Assembly (NCBI GenBank): GCA_934444645.1
Contig: CAKSCV010000010.1
Location: 20,886-84,885, forward strand
Length of the DNA stretch: 64,000 nt
Direction of reading: 5' to 3'
Source: an uncultured Eubacteriales bacterium
GTDB lineage: Bacteria; Bacillota; Clostridia; Oscillospirales; CAG-382
This document shows, piece after piece, positions 33,177-42,400 of the stretch. The translations under genes and the position numbers were made by a program. The stretch's first letter is position 1. Every line of letters begins with the position of its first letter. The notes below the pieces were generated by a model. It saw only the letters and a program-made list of their open reading frames with translations, ran no database searches and was not told the origin of the DNA.

Positions 33177-36100
33177 TTATTCGACCGTAACGCTAACCGT
33201 ACCGTCCTCAAACGAATATCCATATCCGACAACGGCACAAACCGTTTCAAGCGGAACAGCCGGTACGCCGTCGATCGGCACAACCTTTCCCGGAAGCTTT
33301 GCCGGTTTTCCGTTCAACAAATATACGTCGCTTCCCTCGGTGAAGGTCATCTCGGTCTCACCGATGATAAGCGTCAGCTCTCGTTTGGCGCGATTCCAAC
33401 GATAGGCGGCATTCATGCGGTTTAGGAGGGAGTTTCGGGCATACAGCGGCACAAACGGAATGCCGTTCTGCTTGGAAAGGGGCAGTCCGATGTTCACATC
33501 CACGCCGTTTACGCAAACCTTTTCCGCTTTTTCGGTTGCTTCTATGAATTCAAGTTTTTGGATTTCCCACGAGCCGCCGCTGCTCGTCGGGTCAATACGG
33601 AAGGTGGTCACACGACCTTTCCAATTCGGCTGTGAAACGCAGGAGAACAGCGCTTCGGCATAGCCGTTTTCGTTTAATGTATAGGTGCAGGACAGCATTT
33701 TATCACCGGAAAGCTTGGGATTGGTTTCGGTCGCAAAGAAGATCTGCGGGCCGCCTTTGACCTCTCTGCCGGTAACGCCGAACACCTTCATATAAATGCG
33801 GATAAAGGCAATGCTGTCCGCATTTATACCGATATCGCCCGCAAAGAATATCTGTGGATCGATCCCGTTGGAAACACCACAAAGTGCACCGTTTTCGTGC
33901 GTTTTGTTGACGGCATTGACTTCGTAACGGAACGCGTCGTAAGTCGCGACGTCGGCAAAATCATAGGTCTTGATGACTTTCGCGTCGGGAGAAGGCTTTG
34001 GCGGCTCCAAACGGCGTTCCGGCCGCAGCCATGCGTGGCCTTCGGGATACAGAATATCGATGCGGTGCTTTTGATGTTCGGTCGGCTTTTTGTCGGTATG
34101 CTCGGGCGCTTCGCAAAAGACCTTGCGTAACGTATCCAAGAAGCCGAAGCCGTGTAATCCGGACGGATTGATATAATGCCCTTCGTCGAACTCGTTCCAA
34201 CAGGAAAGAAGCACCATTTTGCTCTGCCATGCGTTCTGATCCGGAAATTGACGCGCGTCGGTCAGATACTGGTCACGTGTCCACGTGAGGATCTTATCAT
34301 ACTCCGGAATCGAAATGGACGGATGTCTTGCATCATGGCGCGCCACGCAGTTAAAGCCGACGCCGACGGTCGGAACATGAACAACGGAGGTGGCATATTG
34401 GCTGAACGTTTCCATCGCGTTTGTAAGCATATTCTCTTGGTATTCTGCTGTATACGATTCTGTGCCCCAGTTGTAGGCATACGTGCCTTCTACGCCGAGT
34501 GCTTCGCGGAATTTGATATCGTTTTCCGAGCTGCCGCCTCCGGCACAAAGGAGGATAATATCCGGCATACCGGCTTTTTTAACGGCTTCGCGTAAGAAAT
34601 CGAGTTCCTTGCGCGCCTGTTCGACACTGCCAAAATATTCCGGCTTGGCGAGCGTTCCGATGGTATAGATCGAAAAGACGGGCTTGCCGTCAATTTTGTA
34701 ATAGCCGGGATCTTTGAAATAATATTCAATAAAGAAGGGAACAAGGTACTTTTCAAAGGCCTCGGGCGTGATGGCTTTTGTGAAGTTGTTTTCCCACATG
34801 ATGGCAAACTTGGAATAGTTCTTGTAAACGGAGTTGAAGTAGCCGTCGTGAAGCGCATGAGAAAAGCCGGGGAATTTGATAGGTTCATCAATAACGGTCG
34901 GTCCGTACCAGCATTGTAGCTGGAAGTCGATGCCGTGTTCGCAGAACCATTTGTTTTCCCAGTCGGCAACCTCCGGAATGCCTTCGTCATAGTAGCCCAT
35001 ATACGGCGTGATTTCGTCATACGGTGAGCAGACATCCCATGTTGCGTCATGCCTGCCGCGCCAGAAGCCGTAACGCCACGACGAAAAGACGTGCAAGCCG
35101 ACATGATAGCCCTTTTCTTTGACCGGCTTCGGCTCTTCGACATAGTCGGCCGGAAGCGGCGCAAGACCGTATAAAAGAATATCGTCGAGCGCCATATGTG
35201 CGTCGTCAAATGCTTCGATACGCAACGCATGGAATGCTTCGGCGTGCGGCATTTGGAAGATCCCCTTGTCTTTGCCGTTGACGCGTACAAGAACGCCGTC
35301 ATCGGTCATTTCAAGACGAAGCGTATTCCAAATCTCGCGCGGATATGTGCAAATGGCGGTGCCGTCCGCAAAGGAAAGCTTTCCGTTTTCGGCACGGATT
35401 CCAAAACCGTCGAGCAGAAATGCAGCATGGAAATTTTCGGATTTTTCCAAAAATTTTAATTCGAGGCATAATTCGCCGTCGGCATTTTCGAGTGCTTTTT
35501 CCAAAAGCGTATGGTTTCCGCTTTCGAGATTCAGGTAATAGGTATCCTCTTTTGAAAACGTGTAGCCGGATGAATTTTTCATGCCGACTGTGCCGCCTTG
35601 CGTGCAGACGCGCCAATCACAAGGAATTTCACCCTCGAACGGTGCAAGAAAACGCTCGTTGCAGAAATAATCGGCATACAGCTTTACACCGCGCGCACCA
35701 AGAGAACCGGTATAGCCCTTTTCGATACCAATCGAGATAAAATGCAGATCGTGTATGTCCGCCGGCAAGGCATGGATACCGGCATCGCGATTGTTGATAT
35801 AGGCTGTAAAGAAGCGCTTTTTCAAATCAACGACAGCTTTGAAGCTGTTTTTTTCGGCACATACGGGAATGCCGGTTTGTGTGCCGTCCGAAAGCGTGTA
35901 AAAACCGCCGTGTGTCATGAGTGCGAGAGCCGTCTTTTTCGTGCTGTCGTACAGACGAACGGCAAAACCGTCGGGGCAGTCAATTAAGAAGTTGATTTCA
36001 AGCGTGACGACGCTGTCGGTCTGCTTGCGGAATTTGCGCGTAAGCAGTGTGTCGAATTCAGCATTTATCTTGGTAAAATCGAACTGTGCGTAGGCGGCTC

Positions 36101-36209
36101 TGTCCTTTAAGGCAAGACCGCGGTTGTCGAACTCCCAGCCGGCAAAAGGGTGTTCGTTGTCGTCAATCAAATAAATCGCTTTGGATATGCGTGCATTTTT
36201 ATAAATCAT
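33177..36209 (-). CDS. Large GH99-like / WbsX-type glycan-active protein with C-terminal copper-amine-oxidase-N-like domain
   Basis: A 1010-residue protein. About 1-350 hold two beta-sandwich (concanavalin/LamG-like) regions. About 370-700 is a TIM-barrel GH99-like domain of the WbsX type (HVGLHVFSSWRYGFW, QCWYGPTVIDEPIKFPGF, IDGKPVFSIY, LLSCWNEFDEGHYINPSG). A jelly-roll-like part follows, and about 900-1010 is a copper-amine-oxidase-N-like stalk (FVPLYARNSLL, YRWNRAKRELTLIIG, AVPLETVCAVVGY). No signal peptide is visible, odd for a stalk normally found on exported proteins. The nearest ribosome site is AAAGGA before ATG 36209. The promoter carries a palindromic operator. The function is probably glycan hydrolysis but not proven. 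Confidence 0.75.
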   Translation of the reverse strand: MIYKNARISKAIYLIDDNEHPFAGWEFDNRGLALKDRAAYAQFDFTKINAEFDTLLTRKFRKQTDSVVTLEINFLIDCPDGFAVRLYDSTKKTALALMTHGGFYTLSDGTQTGIPVCAEKNSFKAVVDLKKRFFTAYINNRDAGIHALPADIHDLHFISIGIEKGYTGSLGARGVKLYADYFCNERFLAPFEGEIPCDWRVCTQGGTVGMKNSSGYTFSKEDTYYLNLESGNHTLLEKALENADGELCLELKFLEKSENFHAAFLLDGFGIRAENGKLSFADGTAICTYPREIWNTLRLEMTDDGVLVRVNGKDKGIFQMPHAEAFHALRIEAFDDAHMALDDILLYGLAPLPADYVEEPKPVKEKGYHVGLHVFSSWRYGFWRGRHDATWDVCSPYDEITPYMGYYDEGIPEVADWENKWFCEHGIDFQLQCWYGPTVIDEPIKFPGFSHALHDGYFNSVYKNYSKFAIMWENNFTKAITPEAFEKYLVPFFIEYYFKDPGYYKIDGKPVFSIYTIGTLAKPEYFGSVEQARKELDFLREAVKKAGMPDIILLCAGGGSSENDIKFREALGVEGTYAYNWGTESYTAEYQENMLTNAMETFSQYATSVVHVPTVGVGFNCVARHDARHPSISIPEYDKILTWTRDQYLTDARQFPDQNAWQSKMVLLSCWNEFDEGHYINPSGLHGFGFLDTLRKVFCEAPEHTDKKPTEHQKHRIDILYPEGHAWLRPERRLEPPKPSPDAKVIKTYDFADVATYDAFRYEVNAVNKTHENGALCGVSNGIDPQIFFAGDIGINADSIAFIRIYMKVFGVTGREVKGGPQIFFATETNPKLSGDKMLSCTYTLNENGYAEALFSCVSQPNWKGRVTTFRIDPTSSGGSWEIQKLEFIEATEKAEKVCVNGVDVNIGLPLSKQNGIPFVPLYARNSLLNRMNAAYRWNRAKRELTLIIGETEMTFTEGSDVYLLNGKPAKLPGKVVPIDGVPAVPLETVCAVVGYGYSFEDGTVSVTVE

Positions 36210-36258
36210 ACGGTAAGTTCCTTTCTGAATCGTGTTTTTTAATCAAATCCTCCTAAAT

Positions 36259-36283
36259 ATTTTTGGTACATTGTACCAAAAAT
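36259..36283. promoter_or_regulatory. Perfect palindromic operator over the GH99-like gene start site
   Basis: Arms ATTTTTGGTACA (36259-36270) and TGTACCAAAAAT (36272-36283) around a central T: 12-bp perfect inverted repeat. It lies one base downstream of the -10 box at 36285-36290, i.e. over the transcription start, the classic place for a repressor. The TTGGTAC-GTACCAA core resembles LacI- or GntR-type sites, but the regulator is not in view. Confidence 0.8.
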
Positions 36284-36284
36284 G

Positions 36285-36313
36285 ATTGTATGACAAAGGT
36301 TGGATTTTGTCAA
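36285..36313 (-). promoter_or_regulatory. Promoter of the GH99-like gene
   Basis: Minus strand: TTGACA (36308-36313), 17 bp, TACAAT (36285-36290), immediately followed by the operator at 36259-36283. A consensus AGGAGG at about 36248-36253 in the leader precedes no usable start codon. Confidence 0.85.
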
Positions 36314-36344
36314 CCGTTTTTTAGAAAAAAGTTTTCTGTTTCAT

Positions 36345-36373
36345 TTGACAAATACAAAATGTTGTGATAAAAT
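36345..36373 (+). promoter_or_regulatory. Promoter of the SLH protein gene
   Basis: TTGACA (36345-36350), 17 bp, TAAAAT (36368-36373), divergent from the GH99-like gene promoter. Confidence 0.85.
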
Positions 36374-36402
36374 GAAATAAAATTAAAGTAGGTGAGGACT
36401 GA

Positions 36403-37962
36403 ATGTCAAAATTTAAGAAATACGTTTTCCTCGGCATTTGCGGTTGCATAGCTGTGCTTTTCGGACTTGTTGTGCAGGGCGCACAACCGGATACGATGCG
36501 TCAAATCGTTTGGGGCTTGAAAAAAGACTTTCCGGATTGCGATAAAAATCATTGGGCATATGAAAGTGTTGCCGTTTTGGCAGCAAACGGGCTGTTAAAG
36601 GGCGATGAAACAGGCTTGGTTCATCCGGATAAACATATCACGCGCGCAGAAGCCGCGAAGATTCTTTGCGAATATAAAAACACTTCGGCGAAAGCCTATG
36701 ACGGCGTGTATGCGGATGTAAAAAGCGCAGACTGGTTTTCCGCGTATGCCGAATCCGCCGATACGCTTTTTCCGGAGCGATATAACGAAGCGGGAAACCG
36801 TATTTTTTCGCCTCATGAAAACCTTTCCCGCGCGGATACGGTATATGCTGTTTTGCAGTTGATTGGCGCTGAAGACGAGCTTTTTGCTGCTCCTTTATAT
36901 GTGCTTGACGATTTTACGGATAAACAGGCTGTTCCTCCCGGAATGGAAGCCTATATGGCGGTCGGCATTGACCGAAACCTGATACAAGGCTACAGCGACC
37001 ATACGTTAAGACCGAACACATTTGTGACAAGAGCGGAGTTTTGCACGCTTTTGTACAGATGCATACAACCGAAAATCTATGTGGAAGTATCGGACGACAA
37101 AAGCGTAAGCGTCAGCTGCAAAATCGCTTCGGATAAAGATATGCGCGTTGTTTTGAAAAAACGCGGACCGAATGATATTTTGGATTTTGCCAAATGGTAT
37201 CTTGCTCACAATCCAAACAGAACGGTTTTAACCGAAATCGGAGAGAAGTATCTTGTTTTAAACGCGGAAACCGATACCTTTTCGCCCTATATCGTAAGAG
37301 CGGTCAACAACATAAACGGCGATATGCCGCGCAGCGGTGATTTTACCGGCGGAAACCACTCTTACTTTAACATCGGCTACGGCGGCTCTCCGACCGGACG
37401 AACAGCGGATATCGAGATTTATGTCGACGGCGTTTCGGTAAACGGTGGGTATCAAGGCTATGCAGCCACGGTCGATATTATTTTCAAAAACCGCATTCAG
37501 GCGAACAATACAAAAAAGGCTGACGGCGGCGGACGAGAGGTCTTGGAAGAAACAAATTCACTCCGCTTCGACGGGATAAAATGGAAAAGCCGGATAAATG
37601 TTACAGCTTTGGAAGACATCGATATTCGACGGTACTACGGCTTGCAATTGGGAGTATACAACCTCGGTGATACGGTGACCTATTATGATGAGAAGACCGT
37701 TTCCTATCCGCTAAACCAGAAAACATGGAGCCGCACGAAAAATTGCCGCAAATTTGCTTTATCCGGCGGAATTCTTGGTGTTGAGGTCGCGCAAAATTGG
37801 CAGGATGAAAACGCGATTTTCAAAAATTCGGAAAATTTCAGTGCTTTTTCCCAACGGTACGGAAAAATCTACTTTAATGTCATCCAAACAAACGAGAAAA
37901 ACATTTTGACTGCCGGTGACAGCTTTGAGATTAACGGGTATTACCGGTATACGGCCGCTTAA
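36403..37962 (+). CDS. S-layer homology (SLH) domain surface protein
   Basis: A 519-residue exported protein. Residues 1-27 are a signal peptide (FLGICGCIAVLFGLVVQGA). About 40-230 hold three SLH domains (HWAYESVAVLAANGLLKG with ITRAEAAKIL; DWFSAYAESADTLFP with LSRADTVYAVL; AYMAVGIDRNLIQGYSD with VTRAEFCTLLYR), which bind pyruvylated secondary cell wall polymer. The C-terminal 290 residues are beta-rich and unrecognised; one stretch, DIEIYVDGVSVNGGY, looks carbohydrate- or ligand-binding. The SD GTAGGTGAGG precedes the ATG. It is divergent from the GH99-like gene, which may indicate shared use (inference). Confidence 0.87.
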   Translation: MSKFKKYVFLGICGCIAVLFGLVVQGAQPDTMRQIVWGLKKDFPDCDKNHWAYESVAVLAANGLLKGDETGLVHPDKHITRAEAAKILCEYKNTSAKAYDGVYADVKSADWFSAYAESADTLFPERYNEAGNRIFSPHENLSRADTVYAVLQLIGAEDELFAAPLYVLDDFTDKQAVPPGMEAYMAVGIDRNLIQGYSDHTLRPNTFVTRAEFCTLLYRCIQPKIYVEVSDDKSVSVSCKIASDKDMRVVLKKRGPNDILDFAKWYLAHNPNRTVLTEIGEKYLVLNAETDTFSPYIVRAVNNINGDMPRSGDFTGGNHSYFNIGYGGSPTGRTADIEIYVDGVSVNGGYQGYAATVDIIFKNRIQANNTKKADGGGREVLEETNSLRFDGIKWKSRINVTALEDIDIRRYYGLQLGVYNLGDTVTYYDEKTVSYPLNQKTWSRTKNCRKFALSGGILGVEVAQNWQDENAIFKNSENFSAFSQRYGKIYFNVIQTNEKNILTAGDSFEINGYYRYTAA

Positions 37963-38070
37963 CCGGAAGGCGTATTTACGCCGTATTTTACAAAAATATC
38001 CGAAATCCGGAACGAAAACATCCGTTAACCATAACTGCCGACTGTGCAGGCGCTTATGGTTTGACGAAAA

Positions 38071-38117
38071 AACAAACGACACGATCTGCATTTTGCAAAG
38101 CGTGTCGTTTTGTTTTT
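38071..38117. terminator. Terminator between the SLH gene and the rubredoxin gene
   Basis: Core arms AACGACACG (38075-38083) and CGTGTCGTT (38101-38109) with flanking A and T tracts; the plus side ends TTGTTTTTTG. A second hairpin AACCATAA/TTATGGTT (38027-38061) lies just before it. Confidence 0.8.
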
Positions 38118-38135
38118 TGTATTTAGAAACCGGAA

Positions 38136-38291
38136 CTATTCTTTTTCAAAAACGTCTTTTCCGAGACCGCAGGTGGGGCACACCCAATCTTCGGGAACAT
38201 CTTCCCAAGGAGTACCGGGTGCGACACCGTTGTCCGGATCGCCGAGAACCGGGTCATAAACATAGCCGCAAGGGCAAACATATTTTTCCAT
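38136..38291 (-). CDS. Rubredoxin (51 residues, CPCG first knuckle)
   Basis: A small electron-transfer protein too short for many gene finders. The 51 residues read MEKYVCPCGYVYDP at the start and DWVCPTCGLGKDVF near the end, with the family core GDPDNGVAPGT between. Four Cys would bind one iron, but the first pair is C-P-C-G (Cys6, Cys8), one residue shorter than the usual CxxCG; the second pair is normal (CPTCG). The start at 38291 has GGAGA 9 bases upstream. It follows rubrerythrin by 27 bp and PerR further up, forming a three-gene peroxide/oxygen defence unit where rubredoxin would feed electrons to rubrerythrin. Confidence 0.9.
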   Translation of the reverse strand: MEKYVCPCGYVYDPVLGDPDNGVAPGTPWEDVPEDWVCPTCGLGKDVFEKE

Positions 38292-38318
38292 AATTTTTTG
38301 TCTCCGTATTCTGTATGA

Positions 38319-38864
38319 TTATTTGCCGAAATATCTCTTCAAAAGACCGGCAAAGGCTTTTCCGTGTCTTGCCTCATCGCGCGCCATTTCATGCACGGTA
38401 TCGTGGACGGCATCCAGACCTGCTTCCTTGGCACGTTTTGCCAGATCAGTCTTGCCTGCGGTTGCACCGTTTTCGGCTTCTACACGCATTTCGAGGTTCT
38501 TTTTGGTGGAATCGGTCACCACTTCGCCGAGAAGCTCAGCAAATTTGGCAGCATGTTCGGCTTCTTCATAAGCCGCTTTTTCCCAATATAAACCGATTTC
38601 GGGATAGCCCTCTCTGTGTGCGACGCGCGCCATGGCAAGGTACATGCCGACTTCGGTGCATTCACCGGTGAAGTTAGCGCGCAGATCCATCAAAATATCC
38701 TCGGAAACGCCTTTTGCAACGCCGACCGAATGCTCGGCTGCCCACGACATATCTTCATTCTGCTCTTGGAATTTAGATGCCGGTGCGTGGCATTGAGGAC
38801 ATTCCTTGGGTGCCGTTTCACCTTCATAAACATAACCGCAAACCATACATACAAACTTTTTCAT
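38319..38864 (-). CDS. Reverse rubrerythrin (N-terminal rubredoxin-like domain)
   Basis: A 181-residue diiron peroxidase. An N-terminal rubredoxin-type domain (CMVCGYVYEG, CPQCHAPASKF) is followed by the ferritin-like four-helix domain with diiron ligand motifs (NFTGECTEVGMY, YEEAEHAAKFAELL, VEAENGATAGK, MARDEARHGKAF). This order, rubredoxin domain first, marks the reverse type known in clostridia, which reduces hydrogen peroxide and oxygen with electrons from rubredoxin. It sits between perR and the rubredoxin gene in one operon. Confidence 0.94.
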   Translation of the reverse strand: MKKFVCMVCGYVYEGETAPKECPQCHAPASKFQEQNEDMSWAAEHSVGVAKGVSEDILMDLRANFTGECTEVGMYLAMARVAHREGYPEIGLYWEKAAYEEAEHAAKFAELLGEVVTDSTKKNLEMRVEAENGATAGKTDLAKRAKEAGLDAVHDTVHEMARDEARHGKAFAGLLKRYFGK

Positions 38865-38894
38865 AACAATTCTCCTTAAAATTTATTTTTATAT

Positions 38895-39287
38895 TTAATT
38901 CAGACAGTTTTTGCAGCTGCCGGAATAATATACATCGGTTGTTTCGGCCGTAAAGCCGTTTTCCGGGAAATCCGGTTCTTTGACATCGAATATGTCATAA
39001 ACCATGCCGCATTTCCGGCACAGAAAATGTGCATGAAAAGCAGCGTTGGCATCATAGCGGGTACGAAAGCCCTCAATGGCGATTGCTTTGATAATATCGG
39101 TTTCGGCAAGCAGCTTTACGGTATTGTAAACCGTTGTTTTGGACAGCGTCGGATATTTTTCGGACAGGGAAGAGAAGATCTCCTCTACCGTCGGATGTGT
39201 GCGGTGCGTATCCAAATAATCGTAAATCTGAAGCCGTAATGCGGACGGCTTTACGCCTTTTGCCGTCATCAGCTCGGTGGGATTCAT
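38895..39287 (-). CDS. perR: Fur-family peroxide regulator, PerR-like
   Basis: A 130-residue metalloregulator. A winged-helix DNA-binding domain (LRLQIYDYLDTHRTHPTVEEIFSSL, LSKTTVYNTVKLL) is followed by the metal-binding dimerisation domain with HAHFLCRKCGMVYD and a second CxxC (CKNC) that together form the structural zinc site. PerR represses peroxide-defence genes until its iron-catalysed oxidation. ATG 39287 has AAGGAG 7 bases upstream; the open frame to 39353 runs through the promoter. It is first in the operon with rubrerythrin and rubredoxin, and a PerR-box-like palindrome overlies its own start site, so autoregulation is likely. Confidence 0.88.
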   Translation of the reverse strand: MNPTELMTAKGVKPSALRLQIYDYLDTHRTHPTVEEIFSSLSEKYPTLSKTTVYNTVKLLAETDIIKAIAIEGFRTRYDANAAFHAHFLCRKCGMVYDIFDVKEPDFPENGFTAETTDVYYSGSCKNCLN

Positions 39288-39326
39288 GAAGAACTCCTTG
39301 TTTTTAGATTGTAATTCATTCATTTC

Positions 39327-39339
39327 TGTAATGATTACA
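39327..39339. promoter_or_regulatory. PerR-box-like operator
   Basis: Perfect palindrome TGTAAT-G-ATTACA. The surrounding 15-mer (39326-39340) agrees with the known PerR box (TTATAATnATTATAA) at 12 of 14 defined positions. It lies 5 bp beyond the -10 at 39345-39350, where bound PerR would block transcription. Confidence 0.8.
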
Positions 39340-39344
39340 ATAAT

Positions 39345-39372
39345 AGTATACACGCTTTTTGCGTTTTGTCAA
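39345..39372 (-). promoter_or_regulatory. Promoter of perR-rubrerythrin-rubredoxin
   Basis: Minus strand: TTGACA (39367-39372), 16 bp, TATACT (39345-39350). Confidence 0.87.
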
Positions 39373-39498
39373 GAGGTTTTTGAAAAAAACTTTATTTTTT
39401 TTGAAAATGACTTCTTTCGATGCTTGCAGCCGGCATTTTGCATACGTCGGACAAATGCGGCAGATACTATACAAAAACCATGGAAGAGGCAGAAAAAC

Positions 39499-42400
39499 GT
39501 GAGCACAGAACAGTTCAAACATTATCGAAATGAAAAAGAAACGGTAAAAACACTTTTGAGAGACTACCCGGCGCACGGAAAAATCAGTGCAAAAAGTCTT
39601 AAACACCTTTTACGCGAAAGCAAAAGCTTGTTTTTTCAAGCAAAGCGTGCTGCCGACACGTTGGACTTTTCCGGCAAACCTCTGCCGAAGGGCTACGAAT
39701 GGGTTGCCGATAACGCGTATGTCTTAACGGAAAAGTTTGCGATGCTGCCGGCGGAATTTAATTTTCATAAGAATTTACAGTGCGAAATTCAAACCGTTGA
39801 TCCGTTGCCGCGGTATTATTTGGTTTTTTTGAAGTATACGGAGTTTTTGGAGCGGAACGGCTTTGTTTTTGATGATACCGCACTTGATGCCTTTTTTTCG
39901 GCACTTTTTTCTGACGAAACGGATTGTCCTTGCTATAAGGATTTGTATAGCTTTCCTCTTTTATTCAAGTCAGCGGTCGTATGCCGGATTGCCACCGTTT
40001 GCCGCAATCTCACTGCGGACAATCTCTCGCAGGAAAAGGCAGGAGAAAAGCTTTGCTTTTATTTTTCCGTTTTGCGAAAGCTGGATGATTATTCATTTGA
40101 AAAAAGCTTTTCATACAGTGAGACCGAACGCTATTTAGCGGCGGATCCATCCGGGTTTTATCCGAAAATGACCGATTCGACCAAGCACCGCTATCGAAAG
40201 CAAGTGATGACGTTTGCCGCAAAGGCCGGTATATCGGAATCCGCTTTTGTGCGAAGCCTTTATGAAAAAGCGCGTAACGGCGAAAATGAGCGAATGTGCC
40301 ACATCGGCGCGTATTTGTTCCGGCCCGAAAGCCGTCGGTATGGCTATGGATATTTTACGCTGCTTGGTTTGTTTACGCTCGGTATCACGATGGGTCTTTG
40401 CCGGTACAGCCTTTGGGCGATATTCCTTCTGTTTCCGGTGTGGGAGGTCGTGAAAACAATTTTAGACCGCGTCTTTGCGCGTTGTATGCCGGTAAATGAG
40501 CTGCCGCGCTTGCAAATCGATGAGCTTTCGGATTGCGAAGGTGTTTTGACAGTCATAACAACGCTTCTTATCGGTGAAAAAAACGATGAGGCACATTTTC
40601 GCCGGTTGGAAAACGCGTATCTTTCCTGCGGCATGAAAAACACCTGCTTTGCCATTCTCGGTGATTATGGCGATGCGGCGCACGAGAGCACCGCGGCGGA
40701 TGAACGAATTTTAGCGTTTGCTGCCGAACGAATCCTGGCATTAAACGAAAAATACGGAAAACATTTTTATTTGTTTCTTCGTCCGCGGTCCTATTGCCGT
40801 ACGCAAAAAGCCTTTATCGGCTATGAACGCAAGCGCGGCGCAGTCATGCAGCTTGTGCATTTTTTGAAAACGGGCGAAAATGCATTTTTGCCGAACGCGG
40901 CGGCGATGCCGTATGAAACAGCACAAAATATCCGTTTTGTCATAACGTTGGATGCCGACACCAATCTGCCGTTAGATGCGGTAAAAGACTTGGTCGGCAC
41001 CATGCTGCATCCCTTAAACCGCCCGGTGATCGATCGAGAAAGACACTGTGTGACGCAGGGCTACGGCATCTTGCAGCCGCGTGTTGCGCCGGAGCTTGCG
41101 GCTGCACAAAAGACACCGTTTTCGCGCATCATGTGTGGCGTCGGAGGCATGGAAATCTATTCGTTTGCCGGCTATGACTTTTATCAATCGTTGTTTGAAA
41201 ATGCCAATTTCTGCGGCAAGGGCATTTTGGACGTAAACGCCTTTGAAGAAACGATCAACCGGCCGTCGGTTTCATTTGCCGAAGACAGTGTGTTGAGCCA
41301 CGATATTCTGGAAGGCGAACGTCTGCGAACGGCTCTTGTCAGCATTCCGACCGTGACGGACGGCTTTCCGAAAAATCTGTTATCTTATTTCCGTCGTCAT
41401 CACCGTTGGGTGCGCGGCGATGTGCAGAATCTTGTGTATCTGCGCAAGACGTTTCGCAACAGTCTCGGACAAGAGGTAAAAAATCCGTTTTCGCGTTTGA
41501 CGAAATTCAAGCTGTTCGATAATGTCCGCCGGGAAAGCGTTCCGATTTTCACTCTTGCGGTCCTTCTTGTTTGCGGAACTTTGGAGCATAGGACAGCACT
41601 TTTGCTAAGCTTCTTTTCGCTTTTATATCTGTTATTGCCGGTGTTTGCCGATGCAATACGTCTGATTCGCACATGGAGCTTTTCGTGTGCGGCGCGTCGT
41701 TTTTTCTCCAAAGGCGTTTATGCCGGAATATGGCAGAGCTTTTTACGGTTTCTGTTAGGCATTTCGGCACTTCCGAAAAATGCATTTGTAACACTTGATG
41801 CCATGCTTCGTGCGTTTTGGCGCATGACGGTGTCGCGCAAGAATATGCTCGAATGGGTCACTGCGGCACAGAGCGACGCACAAAGCGATAACGGGCTTCT
41901 TTCCTATGTGCAAAAAAACCTTACCGGAGCGGCACTCGGCGTACTGTTGTTTGTGTTTGCACCCTGCGGCGGCTTGAAGGTGATCGGTCTTATGTGGTTT
42001 TTCTTCCCGGCAACCGCATACTTTTGCGGCAGGGAGACGCGACCGCCGGAGCGGAAAGCACTTTCCGAAAAGCAAAAAAACACCTTACGCTCCTATGCCG
42101 CAGACTTATGGAATATGTATGTGAACACGGTCACGCCCGAGGATCATTTTCTTCCGCCGGATAATCTGCAGTTAGAGCCGGTTCTTAAAATTGCCCATCG
42201 TACCTCGCCGACCAACATCGGACTTTATCTTGCAAGCGTGCTTGCAGCGCGCGATTTCGGATTCATCGATTCGGGCGAGCTGTATCGCCGGTTAAGCGAA
42301 ACGCTGGCAAGCATTGAACAAATGGAAAAATACCATGGGCATTTGTTCAATTGGTATCACACGCAGACGCTTGCGGTTCTTGAAGACCGCTATGTTTCTG

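Noticed and set aside
39277..39498. N-terminal extension of the glucan-synthase-like gene
   Set aside because: It would run through the perR start and promoter; GTG 39499 has a plausible site.
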